Below, one piece after another: positions 17,466 to 25,514 of a stretch of 64,000 nucleotides of DNA. The translations under genes were made by a program, and so were the position numbers. The notes beneath the pieces were generated by a model. It saw nothing but the letters and a program-made list of their open reading frames with translations. It searched no databases and was not told the origin of the DNA. The stretch is from Hymenobacter terrenus (GTDB lineage: Bacteria; Bacteroidota; Bacteroidia; Cytophagales; Hymenobacteraceae), in the NCBI RefSeq assembly GCF_000972495.1, contig NZ_LATM01000001.1, positions 579,241 through 643,240 of the forward strand, read 5' to 3'. How positions within the stretch are numbered: position 1 is the stretch's first letter; the number at the start of each line of letters is the position of its first letter.

Positions 17466-18812
17466 GTGTTCAAGAAAATACTCATCGCCAACCGGGGCGA
17501 AATTGCGCTGCGCATCATCCGCACCTGCAAGGAAATGGGCATCAAAACGGTGGCCGTGTACTCGACTGCCGACAAAGAAAGTCTGCACGTGAAATTTGCC
17601 GATGAGGCCGTGTGCATTGGCCCGCCCGCCTCAGCGCAGTCTTACCTGAGCATGCCGAACTTGATTTCGGCCGCCGAAATCACCAACGCCGACGCCATTC
17701 ATCCCGGCTACGGCTTCCTGTCGGAAAACGCGGAATTCTCGCGCATCTGCACCGAAAACGGCATCAAGTTCATCGGCGCCTCGCCCGATATGATAAACCA
17801 GATGGGTGACAAGGCCACCGCCAAAGCCACCATGATTAAGGCCGGCGTGCCCTGCATTCCTGGCTCGGTGGGCCTGCTCGAATCGGTGGAGCAGGGTAAG
17901 AAAATCGCCAACAAGATTAAATACCCGGTTATTCTGAAAGCCACGGCCGGCGGCGGTGGGCGCGGCATGCGCATTATCCACTCCGACGACGATTTCCAGA
18001 AAGCCTGGGACGATGCTCGTACGGAGTCGAAGGCAGCTTTCGGCAACGACGGCATGTACCTGGAGAAGTATGTGGTACAACCGCGCCATATTGAGGTGCA
18101 GATTGTGGGCGACCAGTTCGGCCACGTGGCCCATCTTTCGGAGCGCGACTGCTCCATTCAGCGGCGCCACCAGAAGCTGGTGGAAGAAGCGCCCTCCCCT
18201 TTCATGACGGATGCGCTGCGCGAGAAAATGGGCGCAGCGGCCATCGCGGGCGCTTCGGCTATCGGCTACGAGGGCGTGGGCACGATTGAGTTTCTGGTGG
18301 ATGCCAACCGGGACTTCTATTTTATGGAGATGAATACCCGCATCCAGGTGGAGCACCCGGTGACCGAGGAAATCATCAACTACGACCTCATCAAGGAGCA
18401 AATCAAGGTGGCGGCGGGCGTGCCGATTTCGGGCAAGAACTACTTCCCGAAGATGCACGCCATGGAGTGCCGCATCAACGCCGAGGACCCGCGCAACGGT
18501 TTCCGCCCCGCTCCCGGCCGCATTACCACGCTGCACATCCCCGGCGGCCACGGCGTGCGCGTGGACACGCACGTGTATGCCGGCTACCAGATTCCGCCGA
18601 ACTATGACTCCATGATTGCCAAGCTCATCACCGTGGCCCAAACCCGCGAGGAGTGCATCGTGAAAATGAAGCGCGCCCTGAGTGAATTCGTGGTGGAAGG
18701 CGTGAAAACGACCATTCCGTTTCACCTGGCGCTGATGGATAATGAGCAGTTTCGGGCGGGAAATTTCACGACGGCGTTTCTGGAGCAGTCGTTCGATTTC
18801 TCGACGATTTAA
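17466..18812 (+). CDS. accC: Acetyl-CoA carboxylase biotin carboxylase subunit
   Basis: The protein has 448 residues from GTG 17466, beginning [18 protein letters not shown]. The ATP-grasp fold carries the glycine-rich loop [12 protein letters not shown], the segment [33 protein letters not shown], and [16 protein letters not shown] with the catalytic Arg and Glu residues. It carboxylates biotin on AccB using ATP and bicarbonate, the first half-reaction of malonyl-CoA synthesis. The carboxyltransferase genes are not in this window. Confidence 0.98.
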   Translation: MFKKILIANRGEIALRIIRTCKEMGIKTVAVYSTADKESLHVKFADEAVCIGPPASAQSYLSMPNLISAAEITNADAIHPGYGFLSENAEFSRICTENGIKFIGASPDMINQMGDKATAKATMIKAGVPCIPGSVGLLESVEQGKKIANKIKYPVILKATAGGGGRGMRIIHSDDDFQKAWDDARTESKAAFGNDGMYLEKYVVQPRHIEVQIVGDQFGHVAHLSERDCSIQRRHQKLVEEAPSPFMTDALREKMGAAAIAGASAIGYEGVGTIEFLVDANRDFYFMEMNTRIQVEHPVTEEIINYDLIKEQIKVAAGVPISGKNYFPKMHAMECRINAEDPRNGFRPAPGRITTLHIPGGHGVRVDTHVYAGYQIPPNYDSMIAKLITVAQTREECIVKMKRALSEFVVEGVKTTIPFHLALMDNEQFRAGNFTTAFLEQSFDFSTI

Positions 18813-18838
18813 TCTAAAAACCCATTCATGCCCATCCC

Positions 18839-19267
18839 ATGGAAACCGCTCAAATAGTCTCTTTCGCATGGAAAATTGCGGAGAATTTAGATAATGACTC
18901 CAAAAGCGTCTCAATCAAACGCACTGAAGAAGACCGCTATGTTACTAATTTCGAATGTAAAACGGCTAATACAGCTCTTTCTTTTAGCCTAACTCTAAGG
19001 GATATCACGGGTAGTCCTGAATTTCATGCGGGCTCTAGGACATTCATCCCCACAGAGAAAAAAGAGGAAAAACAAGTTGCTAAGACCTATTCCTTTCAGA
19101 TAAGCAATTCTGGAAATGGCCATCAGACAATTGTTACAGACCTTCAAAAAGACAGTGACGCTGAATTTGCTGATGTTTATAATGCGTTCGAAAAGCTTTA
19201 TAATTCTCTTTTGAGAGCAAGCGAAAAGAACCTAAGTTCTGATGTAGACGCAATAATTAATGGCTGA
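18839..19267 (+). CDS. Hypothetical protein, AT-rich, unknown family
   Basis: The protein has 142 residues from ATG 18839. I do not recognise it. It is soluble and lacks a signal peptide. The middle (about 35-100) alternates hydrophobic and polar residues like a beta sheet (YVTNFECKTANTALSFSLTL), and the last 50 residues are helical and acidic. Base composition is visibly poorer in G+C than accC on the left and the genes on the right, and AT-ending codons dominate, which suggests recent acquisition. Its stop overlaps the next gene by 8 nt, so the two may be co-translated. Confidence 0.7.
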   Translation: METAQIVSFAWKIAENLDNDSKSVSIKRTEEDRYVTNFECKTANTALSFSLTLRDITGSPEFHAGSRTFIPTEKKEEKQVAKTYSFQISNSGNGHQTIVTDLQKDSDAEFADVYNAFEKLYNSLLRASEKNLSSDVDAIING

Positions 19268-19664
19268 TGCACTTTTAGCGTTGTCTCCGAGGCGCTACGT
19301 AAAGTACAAGGCGCTTATCGTTGTATCAATATTTCTGTACCTTGGCATTGCCCTCGCCGGCTGCGCCGATGCCTGCAACGGCAACATCGAAACCACGGTG
19401 CTCTACGCCAAGCCGGGGCCGAAAGGCGTAGGCCGCGCCACCTACGTCGATGTGGTGAACAAGCCCGGTTTGGGCGTTAAAAAGACGCTGCTGTACCAGG
19501 GCAAGGAGTTTGGTACGTTCCCGCACGTCGTCATCATCCAAGACCCGCAGAACCGGTTTGCGAAGAACCGGACCATCTGCTTCACCAACTACCGCATCAA
19601 CGCCCCGGCCACGGGTGGTGATTTGAACGAGGAAGGCATTCCCGAAATCACGGTGGAAGAGTAG
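19260..19664 (+). CDS. Putative lipoprotein, unknown function
   Basis: The protein has 134 residues from ATG 19260, overlapping the preceding gene by 8 nt. Residues 9-20 are basic, then a hydrophobic stretch leads to LAGC, a lipobox, so the mature protein likely starts at Cys35. The exported part contains four further cysteines or pairs (CADAC near the start, ICF near 105) and short beta-like stretches. I do not recognise a family. Composition returns to GC-rich after the first 60 nt. Confidence 0.65.
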   Translation: MADALLALSPRRYVKYKALIVVSIFLYLGIALAGCADACNGNIETTVLYAKPGPKGVGRATYVDVVNKPGLGVKKTLLYQGKEFGTFPHVVIIQDPQNRFAKNRTICFTNYRINAPATGGDLNEEGIPEITVEE

Positions 19665-19715
19665 CGGGTAGAGCGATTTGAGTACTCAAGCACAAGTAAT
19701 CGTAGCTAAAAAGGT

Positions 19716-19745
19716 GGTCATGCTTCGACTCCGCTCAGCATGACC
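19716..19745. repeat. Short family A-like palindrome
   Basis: GGTCATGCT and AGCATGACC flank TCGACTCCGCTC. The core resembles the CATGCxGAGCG arms of the larger copies at 11827 and 46595. Confidence 0.6.
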
Positions 19746-19856
19746 GTTCCAATTCACTACGGGTACTTAGGCTCATCCATCTAATTGAACCATACAACCA
19801 ATTCAGGCCTCTAGGCCTCTTGCTGTTGGTTTCAATTAACTTCCCAAAGCTTTTCA

Positions 19857-20258
19857 ATGCAAAAGTACTTACTATCCTGCCTGCTCGTGGGCCTGGCTCT
19901 GCCCGGCTTTGGCCAAGGCCGCGACACGGCGTTTGCCGTGCACAAACTATTTCGTGAAAAACGCGCCGCTGGCAACGGCTTCCTGGCGGCCGGGGCCACG
20001 GCCACGACCGTGGCTGGCAGCCAATACGCCCAGGAGGCCAGTAGCCCCCCCACGGCCCAGGAAACCAGGCAAAACGCGGTGGCTGGCGCTGCATTCGCGG
20101 GCGCCGGCATGCTCAAGGCCGGCCGCTACAGCACCGAAAACGAGGCCTACATCCTGAAGCGCTACAGCGAAGGCTGGTCCATTCCGCCCGACATCCGCCG
20201 CAAGCTGCGTCGCAAGCACTTTCACCGCTCCGCCCGCGACATGGAACCGAATCAGTAA
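19857..20258 (+). CDS. Exported hypothetical protein
   Basis: The protein has 133 residues from ATG 19857. A signal peptide MQKYLLSCLLVGLALPGFGQ is followed by an Ala/Gly/Thr-rich region with weak hydrophobic character (about 45-85). A basic C-terminus contains WSIPPDIRRKLRRKHFHRS. The protein is probably periplasmic or loosely membrane-associated. I do not recognise a family. A 21-nt repeat array follows 22 nt after the stop. Confidence 0.6.
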   Translation: MQKYLLSCLLVGLALPGFGQGRDTAFAVHKLFREKRAAGNGFLAAGATATTVAGSQYAQEASSPPTAQETRQNAVAGAAFAGAGMLKAGRYSTENEAYILKRYSEGWSIPPDIRRKLRRKHFHRSARDMEPNQ

Positions 20259-20280
20259 CCGCGTAGGCAACCGGCCAGCC

Positions 20281-20490
20281 CTGGCTTTCGTCCGGAGGGT
20301 TCTGGCTTTTTCCCGGAGGTCCCCTGCTTTTTCCCAGAAGGTTCCGGCTTTTTCCCGGAGGCCCCGGGCTTTTTTCCAGCGTCTTCGGGGCAAAACCCAG
20401 GGGACTCCGGGGAAAAGTCCGGGGCCTCTTGCTTTTGCTCAGAGGCCCCGGACTTTCTCCCGGAGCCCCGTGCGAAAAAGCCCGCCGGTG
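20281..20490. repeat. 21-nt repeat array with orientation switches (locus 1)
   Basis: Ten consecutive units of exactly 21 nt fill 20281-20490. Units 1-5 share GGCTTTTTCCCGGAGG. Units 6-7 are the same motif in reverse (CCGGGGAAAAGTCCGGGG), units 8-9 are forward again and unit 10 is reverse. All stay in the same 21-nt phase. The array fills most of the gap 20259-20558; on the minus strand it would encode heptapeptides of SGKKPEP type, but nothing shows it is translated. Confidence 0.85.
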
Positions 20491-20558
20491 CCAGCTGTGA
20501 ATTTTGGTGAAGATCAGCTACTATTACGGCATCGCTAACCCTATTTCCCTCCTTATCC

Positions 20559-21164
20559 ATGCCCGACTACATTCCCTCCGCCCTGCCGAAGTTCACCGAT
20601 TGGGTGGGCTTGCAAACCCGCAAACGCCCCGACTACGCCGCCGCCCTGGGCCTCACGCCCCAGGACGTGCAGGACCGCGCCGCGGCCGACGCTGCCGTGC
20701 TCCTCGCCAACACTGAAGCCGCCGATGCCCTGCGCACTTCCGCCGCCAAGGTAGCCGCCCGCGATGAGGCCATCCGCGTCTACAACACCCAGGCCCGCCT
20801 CGACATTGCCCGCGCCAAAACTGCCCCCGGCTACACCGAGGCCATCGGCAAAGACTGCCAGTGGCTCACCACCACCGATGCCATAGACCCCACTACCCTC
20901 CGGCCCACCCTCGAAATCCGCGACTCGGCCGAGGGCCTGGTGCTGAAATGGAGCAAAGACGGCCAGGACGGCGTGCAGGTGTACCGCCGCGCCGCCGGTG
21001 CCCAGGACTGGGGCCGCCCCCTCGCCTTCGATTCGCGCTCCCCCTACATCGACACCGAAATCAACTTGGTGGGCCGCTACGAGTACTACGTGCAGCTCAT
21101 GAAGGACGACCGGCCCGTGGGCCAGCCGTCGGATATCGTGGCGGCCATGCACGGGGGACGGTAG
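20559..21164 (+). CDS. Hypothetical protein with fibronectin-like C-terminus
   Basis: The protein has 201 residues from ATG 20559. The N-terminal half is helical and Ala-rich (repeated DAAVLLANTEAADALR-like turns). Residues about 125-200 look like an Ig/fibronectin type III fold (LVLKWSKDGQDGVQVYRR through YEYYVQLMKDDRPVGQPSDIV). No signal peptide is visible. I have the impression of a family seen in Bacteroidota and Planctomycetes but cannot name it. Confidence 0.65.
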   Translation: MPDYIPSALPKFTDWVGLQTRKRPDYAAALGLTPQDVQDRAAADAAVLLANTEAADALRTSAAKVAARDEAIRVYNTQARLDIARAKTAPGYTEAIGKDCQWLTTTDAIDPTTLRPTLEIRDSAEGLVLKWSKDGQDGVQVYRRAAGAQDWGRPLAFDSRSPYIDTEINLVGRYEYYVQLMKDDRPVGQPSDIVAAMHGGR

Positions 21165-21169
21165 GGAAT

Positions 21170-21841
21170 ATGAGAATTGAAGCTATTAAAACTCGAATTG
21201 ATGAGTTAATAAGTTCTGCGGATGATGTTCTGAAAACTGCTAGTAGTAGGCCAGGTCGAATAGGTTCCGGTTATGTTAACTCGGTTTTATATCACGAATG
21301 GCGCGTTGGAAGTCTATCATTTTTAATTGCTGTTTTTGGTAGTAACCATTCTATTCCCAAAAACTATGAATCAACAGGACTTAGTGCTGTACCTGGAGCT
21401 GTTTATAGAGGACTAGGTGTGCTGAAAGCTGCCAAACAGGAAATAGATGGTGGCTGGCTTACTTCACTAAAAGGCCTTATCTCGGCTGAAATCTTTTCTG
21501 ACTTTTTAGAAATGGCTGAATACCTGCTGGAACAGAAGTTCAAAGACCCAGCAGCAGTCATGATTGGCAGCGTCTTGGAGGAACATCTGAGGCAACTGTG
21601 TCAGAATAATTCTCTTCCTATTGATACAGTGAAGGATGGCAAATCCATTCCCAAAAAGGCTGATACCATGAATGCCGATTTGGCTAAAGCCGGCGTTTAT
21701 AATCCTCTCAGCCCAAAAAGTGTGACTGCTTGGCTTGATTTGAGAAATAAAGCTGCTCATGGTCAATATGGCGAATACACGCAGGAACAAGTGAAGCTGA
21801 TGTACCAAGGAGTAACTGACTTCATTGCCCGCACTACTTAA
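21170..21841 (+). CDS. Hypothetical protein with HEPN-like RxxxxH motif, AT-rich
   Basis: The protein has 223 residues from ATG 21170, 5 nt after the previous stop. The frame is open further upstream but would overlap that gene. The C-terminal half is helical and holds IGSVLEEHLRQLC and then WLDLRNKAAHGQYGEY; RNKAAH fits the HEPN motif R-x4-H that forms the active site of many HEPN ribonucleases and the structural core of others. The N-terminal 100 residues are unrecognised. G+C is clearly lower than in neighbours, which suggests transfer. A defence or toxin role is possible but not shown. Confidence 0.65.
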   Translation: MRIEAIKTRIDELISSADDVLKTASSRPGRIGSGYVNSVLYHEWRVGSLSFLIAVFGSNHSIPKNYESTGLSAVPGAVYRGLGVLKAAKQEIDGGWLTSLKGLISAEIFSDFLEMAEYLLEQKFKDPAAVMIGSVLEEHLRQLCQNNSLPIDTVKDGKSIPKKADTMNADLAKAGVYNPLSPKSVTAWLDLRNKAAHGQYGEYTQEQVKLMYQGVTDFIARTT

Positions 21842-21860
21842 GTAGGTTTATCTTCAAAAC

Positions 21861-21915
21861 AACGCCCCCGCCGCCCCCATGCGCCGGGTGCGTTTTGCGT
21901 CTGAGCCTACCTTTG
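21861..21915 (+). promoter_or_regulatory. GC-hairpin plus TACCTTTG cassette upstream of the Uma2 gene
   Basis: AACGCCCCCG and its near-complement ending GCGTT form a hairpin (21861-21894), followed 13 nt later by TACCTTTG (21908-21915), an exact -7 match, 21 nt before the ATG. An almost identical cassette lies at 22580-22632, on the other side of the Uma2 gene. Confidence 0.6.
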
Positions 21916-21936
21916 CAGTTCCCCAAACCCGGCTCT

Positions 21937-22557
21937 ATGTACCCCGACGACTCGATTTACCAGCGCCGCTATACCGTGGAGGAATACTTTGCCCTGGAGG
22001 AGCAGTCCGACACCCGGCACGAGTACTACCACGGCGAGATTTTCCCCCTCGATGGCCCCGGCTCCCCGGAAGGTATGGCCGGCGGCACCAAGCGCCACAA
22101 CAGCCTCATCCAAAACTGCACCTTTGCCCTGCGCACCGGCTTGCAGGGCCGAAGCTGCGAAATCTTCGCCGAAAACGTGCGCCTGGCCCTGGCCGGCGAC
22201 CAGCACTTCAACTACCCCGACGTGGTGGTAAGCTGCGACCCCACCGATGACGACCCGCGCACCGTTCACGCGCCCGTGCTGGTTATCGAGGTGCTATCTA
22301 AAAGCACCGAAGCCCGCGACCGGGGCTGGAAATTTGAGCAGTACCAGTCGCTGCCCTCCCTTCAGCAGTACGTGCTGATTTCGCAGTACCGGATGCTGGT
22401 CGACAGCTTCGTGCGCACCGACCACGGCACGTGGGAACTGACCCCGCTGCGGCAGCCCAACGAGGTGCTGCAAGTGCCCGCGCTGGGCGTAGCGGTGGCG
22501 CTATCGGCCATTTACGAGCAAATTCCCCTCGACCCAATCCGGTTGGCTTTCGAGTAG
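21937..22557 (+). CDS. Uma2 family endonuclease-like protein (DUF820)
   Basis: The protein has 206 residues from ATG 21937, chosen because the promoter -7 element ends at 21915. The PD-(D/E)xK-like core is visible: HEYYHGEIFPLDG near residues 30-42, NYPDVVVSCDP with the metal-binding Asp, and APVLVIEVLSKSTEARDRG with the ExK-like E-V-L-S-K-S. Uma2 genes are abundant in Cyanobacteria and Bacteroidota, often in many copies; biochemical function is largely unproven. Nearly identical intergenic cassettes lie on both sides. Confidence 0.85.
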   Translation: MYPDDSIYQRRYTVEEYFALEEQSDTRHEYYHGEIFPLDGPGSPEGMAGGTKRHNSLIQNCTFALRTGLQGRSCEIFAENVRLALAGDQHFNYPDVVVSCDPTDDDPRTVHAPVLVIEVLSKSTEARDRGWKFEQYQSLPSLQQYVLISQYRMLVDSFVRTDHGTWELTPLRQPNEVLQVPALGVAVALSAIYEQIPLDPIRLAFE

Positions 22558-22579
22558 CTAATAGGTTAACATCCTTTTA

Positions 22580-22632
22580 AACGCCCCCGCCGCCTCGCGT
22601 GCCGGGGGCGTTCGGCTTTCTGGCTACCTTTG
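22580..22632 (+). promoter_or_regulatory. Second GC-hairpin plus TACCTTTG cassette, upstream of the E2 gene
   Basis: The hairpin AACGCCCCCG/CGGGGGCGTT (22580-22612) is followed 12 nt later by TACCTTTG (22625-22632). The hairpin probably ends the Uma2 transcript and the -7 element starts the acyltransferase transcript about 45 nt before its ATG. Confidence 0.65.
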
Positions 22633-22682
22633 CCCCACTAAACTCCCACCCCACACTTAATCCCCAAAATACCCCTCCTAAT

Positions 22683-24089
22683 ATGGCACGAGTGGAAATG
22701 ACGATGCCCAAAATGGGCGAAAGCATCATGGAAGGCACCGTCCTGAAATGGCTCAAGCAAGTCGGCGACACGATTGAGCAGGACGAATCGGTGCTGGAAG
22801 TGGCCACCGACAAAGTTGACACCGAAGTACCGGCCATCTACGCAGGTGTGTTGCAGGAAATTCTGGTTCAGGAAGGCCAGGTAGTGGCTGTGGGTGCCCC
22901 CATCGCCATCATGGAAACCGATAAGGCGGCTGCCGCTGCTCCAACCACCGCAACGGCCCCCTCCAGCAACGGCCTCGACGGCATACGCCCCGATGCTGGC
23001 GTGGCCGAAGTGCCTTACCTGCCCGAAGCGGCCGCGTCGCCGGCCACCCAGCCAGCCGCCGCCGCTGGCGCCGTGCACCAGCCCGGCCGCTTCCTCTCCC
23101 CGCTGGTGCTGAGCATTGCCCGCGAAGAAGGCGTGAGCATTACTGATTTGGAATACCTGCCCGGCACCGGCAAGGAAGGCCGCGTTACCAAAAAAGACAT
23201 TCTCGACTACGTGGCCAATGGCAAGCAGCCACTGGCGCCCACCGCCGCTTCGGTGGCGCCCCTAGTCGCCCCGGTAGCCCAGTTGCCCCAAACTGCGCCG
23301 GTCGTCGAGCCCGCAAAGCCCGCGACTAGCAGCAGCCCGCCGCCCGCCGCTGCTACCAAGCCCGCCCCCAGCGTGAGCGGCGGCCAGGAGCTGATTGAGA
23401 TGGACCGCATGCGCAAGATGATTGCGCAGCGCATGGTGGATTCGAAGCGGATTTCGCCGCACGTCACCAGCTTCGTGGAGGCTGATGTAACGGAGCTGGT
23501 ACACTGGCGCAACAAGCACAAAGATGCCTATAAGAAGCGCGAGGGCGAAAACCTCACCTTCACGCCCATCTTCATCCAGGCCGTGGCCCGCGCCATCCAG
23601 GACTTCCCGATGATTAACGTGTCCATCGACGGCGACTACATCATCAAAAAGCGCGACATCAACATCGGGGTGGCCGTGGCCCTGCCCAGCGGCAACCTGA
23701 TTGTGCCCGTCATCCACAACGCCGACCGGCTCAATCTGAACGGTCTCGGCAAGAAGGTGAACGACCTGGCCAACCGCGCCCGCCAAAACAAGCTCAAGCC
23801 CGAAGACCTGGAGGGCGGCACCTACACGCTCAGCAACGTAGGCTCGTTTGGCAATGTGATGGGCACGCCCATCATCATGCAGCCGCAGGTGGCCATTATG
23901 GCCGTGGGCGCCATCAAGAAGAAGCCCGCCGTGATTGAAACGCCGCAGGGCGACCTCATTGGCGTGCGTCACTTCATGTTCCTCTCCCACAGCTACGACC
24001 ACCGCGTGGTCGATGGCTCGCTCGGCGGCATGTTCGTGCGCAAAGTAGCCGATTACTTGGAGCAGTTTGACCCAAACACAGCTATTTAG
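22683..24089 (+). CDS. Dihydrolipoamide acyltransferase (E2) of a 2-oxoacid dehydrogenase complex
   Basis: The protein has 468 residues from ATG 22683. The lipoyl domain (residues 1-80) carries VATDKVDTEV with lipoyl-Lys44. An Ala/Pro linker leads to the peripheral subunit-binding domain (about 140-180, RFLSPLVLSIAREEG). A second linker precedes the catalytic domain (about 238-468), with SYDHRVVDGS and active-site His440. The domain order resembles branched-chain or 2-oxoglutarate-type E2 proteins with one lipoyl domain. E1 and E3 genes are not adjacent, so the precise substrate is uncertain. Confidence 0.93.
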   Translation: MARVEMTMPKMGESIMEGTVLKWLKQVGDTIEQDESVLEVATDKVDTEVPAIYAGVLQEILVQEGQVVAVGAPIAIMETDKAAAAAPTTATAPSSNGLDGIRPDAGVAEVPYLPEAAASPATQPAAAAGAVHQPGRFLSPLVLSIAREEGVSITDLEYLPGTGKEGRVTKKDILDYVANGKQPLAPTAASVAPLVAPVAQLPQTAPVVEPAKPATSSSPPPAAATKPAPSVSGGQELIEMDRMRKMIAQRMVDSKRISPHVTSFVEADVTELVHWRNKHKDAYKKREGENLTFTPIFIQAVARAIQDFPMINVSIDGDYIIKKRDINIGVAVALPSGNLIVPVIHNADRLNLNGLGKKVNDLANRARQNKLKPEDLEGGTYTLSNVGSFGNVMGTPIIMQPQVAIMAVGAIKKKPAVIETPQGDLIGVRHFMFLSHSYDHRVVDGSLGGMFVRKVADYLEQFDPNTAI

Positions 24090-24127
24090 CTCTTACCGTC
24101 TAGCTGTTATCGTCGCGCATTTCAGCC

Positions 24128-24215
24128 CGTCCTGCTGCGTTTGCCGGCGCCTCTCTACCGCAAGAATAATTATTCACTTGCGCGGTAGAGAGGCGCCGGC
24201 AAGTGCAGCAGGACG
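24128..24215. repeat. Long inverted repeat 3' of the E2 gene (family C)
   Basis: Arms 24128-24164 and 24177-24215 (from CGTCCTGCTGC to CTCTCTACCG) are complementary apart from a few positions and enclose 12 nt. It is a 37-39 bp hairpin, a possible terminator or a REP/MITE-like element. I saw one copy only. Confidence 0.85.
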
Positions 24216-24236
24216 TGGTTTTATCCCTGGCTTTTT

Positions 24237-24434
24237 ATGAAAAACCTGATTTTCCTCGGGGCGCTGGTGTTGGCACTGGGCCTCATTGGCTATTTATACC
24301 AACAGCTCGCGGCCACCGAAAAGGCTTTGCAACTAGCAGAAAAGCGCTTTACTGATTGCGAGAAGGTCACCTTCCAGTTGCAAAACCAGCTGGCGCCGCT
24401 GCAAAAGAAGCAGCCGGGAGGGATACCGCAGTAG
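24237..24434 (+). CDS. Small membrane-anchored coiled-coil protein
   Basis: The protein has 65 residues from ATG 24237. Residues 1-25 form one membrane segment (LIFLGALVLALGLIGYLYQQ). Residues 26-55 form a Leu/Glu/Lys/Gln coiled coil with one Cys, and a short polar tail ends PGGIPQ. There is no lipobox. The function is unknown. It lies 22 nt after the family C repeat and converges with the toxin gene. Confidence 0.55.
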   Translation: MKNLIFLGALVLALGLIGYLYQQLAATEKALQLAEKRFTDCEKVTFQLQNQLAPLQKKQPGGIPQ

Positions 24435-24464
24435 TCCCTGCGGCAGCCCGGAGAGGGCCAACAG

Positions 24465-24926
24465 CTACCGTTTCAGCAGCCGCTCGTCGAAGTGAAACGG
24501 CTGGGCATCGAGCAGCCGTACCTGCGAAAATTCGGGATGAGCGGGGTTCAGCAGCAGGTTGCGCTCCTGCGGCACCACCACGGACGGCACTTGCAGGGCC
24601 AGACTGCGCCCCGATTGCAGCCACGCGTGCCCGATAACAGCCGTGGGTTGGGGCATCGAGAGCCGCTGCCAGTCGGCCGGCAGGTCGTCGGGCGTCATGG
24701 CCTCCCGGCTGGTGCTGTCGGGCACCTCCAGCGTGAGCAGATACATATCATCGGGCAAGTCCTCCACGGGCAAATGCACCAGGGTTTCCAGTAGGGCCAT
24801 GGCCCGTTGTTCGGCCGTATAGAGCAGGGCCAGGCCGGGAAGGTTCCAGCGGCCCCCGTAGAGGTAGGCGCCGTAGCCGCTCAGGTCGTGGCGCCGGGCG
24901 TAGCGGGCCAGTCTAAATACCTCCAC
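24465..24926 (-). CDS. RES domain toxin (NAD+ phosphorylase/ADP-ribosyltransferase type)
   Basis: The protein has 153 residues. The RES fold is recognised from VFRLARYARRHDLSGYGAYL, the G-G-R-W-N block (YGGRWNLPG), TAEQRAMALLETLVHL with its conserved Glu, and late SVVVPQERNLLLNPAHP. The conserved Arg, Glu and Ser residues of RES are all present. Characterised RES toxins degrade NAD+ or ADP-ribosylate targets, causing stasis. The start ATG overlaps the antitoxin stop (ATGA-type, 1 shared base at 24926), so the pair is translationally coupled. Confidence 0.92.
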   Translation of the reverse strand: MEVFRLARYARRHDLSGYGAYLYGGRWNLPGLALLYTAEQRAMALLETLVHLPVEDLPDDMYLLTLEVPDSTSREAMTPDDLPADWQRLSMPQPTAVIGHAWLQSGRSLALQVPSVVVPQERNLLLNPAHPEFSQVRLLDAQPFHFDERLLKR

Positions 24927-25354
24927 TACCCAAAAACGCCGTGCTCGATGCGGCCCAGGATATCACGCAGCAAGCGAATGCCGACGGTGGTAGTAATAAA
25001 TTCCACGGGCTTGCGGCCACCCAGAGCGGGGATGGACGACTCCATCCAATGCCGAAACTTGTCTTCGCCGAACAGGTCAAAACCTTCGGCATAAAGCGTG
25101 GCCAACTGCACCAGCCGGTCGGTCGCATCGGCCTTGAGGCGCTGCGCGGGCGTGTAGCGCTGCAAGGTGCGCACCGACAAATCGACGGCCGCCGCCAGCA
25201 CGGGCAGCGGCAGGTGCGAGCGCCGGGCCAGGTGGTCGAGCGCCTGCCGCCGCAGGCCCCGCTGAATTACGTCTACCAGCTGTAAGTCGCTGGCAATGGG
25301 TTCGCCCACCACCGAGGGGCCGCCCAACACGTCAACAAATGCATACGGTGCCAT
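24926..25354 (-). CDS. Xre/MbcA/ParS-type antitoxin (DUF2384)
   Basis: The protein has 142 residues from ATG 25354. An N-terminal segment leads to a helix-turn-helix-like region (about 55-85: LPVLAAAVDLSVRTLQRYTP), followed by the DUF2384 domain (DRLVQLATLYAEGFDLFG...FRHWMESSIPALGGRKPVE). This is the standard partner of RES toxins. The domain blocks the toxin active site and the HTH binds the operon promoter. A short inverted repeat sits over the promoter. Confidence 0.93.
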   Translation of the reverse strand: MAPYAFVDVLGGPSVVGEPIASDLQLVDVIQRGLRRQALDHLARRSHLPLPVLAAAVDLSVRTLQRYTPAQRLKADATDRLVQLATLYAEGFDLFGEDKFRHWMESSIPALGGRKPVEFITTTVGIRLLRDILGRIEHGVFG

Positions 25355-25404
25355 GATATTGCGATTACTCTAAAAATGTAAAGTATGCCGCGCCTTGCGC
25401 CAAC

Positions 25405-25423
25405 TGTCGCAAATATAACGACA
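25405..25423 (-). promoter_or_regulatory. Promoter/operator of the RES-Xre pair
   Basis: On the minus strand TATATTTG (plus strand 25410-25417) matches TAnnTTTG. The inverted repeat TGTCG-N9-CGACA (25405-25409 and 25419-25423) is centred on it. A repressor bound there would block RNA polymerase, as expected for antitoxin autorepression. Confidence 0.6.
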
Positions 25424-25457
25424 CTTGTCACAAAATAGATTCAACCGGGCTTCCCCG

Positions 25458-25504
25458 AAAAGTAAAAAGCCGCTCCCTTGTGGTAGGAGCGGCTTTTTAC
25501 TTTT
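25458..25504 (-). terminator. Terminator of valS
   Basis: A perfect 19-bp stem (25458-25476 with 25486-25504; core GCCGCTCC) has A/T runs at its base and a 9-nt loop. It ends 11 nt past the valS stop. Confidence 0.9.
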
Positions 25505-25514
25505 GAAATCATTC

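Noticed and set aside
17631..18914. 427-codon minus-strand frame opposite accC
   Set aside because: A mirror of the high-GC accC gene; His/Arg/Val-rich composition and no family match.
20252..20560. Minus-strand frame encoding repeated SGKKPEP-type heptapeptides
   Set aside because: The whole frame is produced by the 21-nt repeat, which mixes forward and reverse units; no promoter or family match supports a real protein.
24237..24434. Small coiled-coil gene considered part of the toxin-antitoxin pair
   Set aside because: It lies on the opposite strand, converging with the RES toxin gene, and the RES-Xre pair is complete without it.
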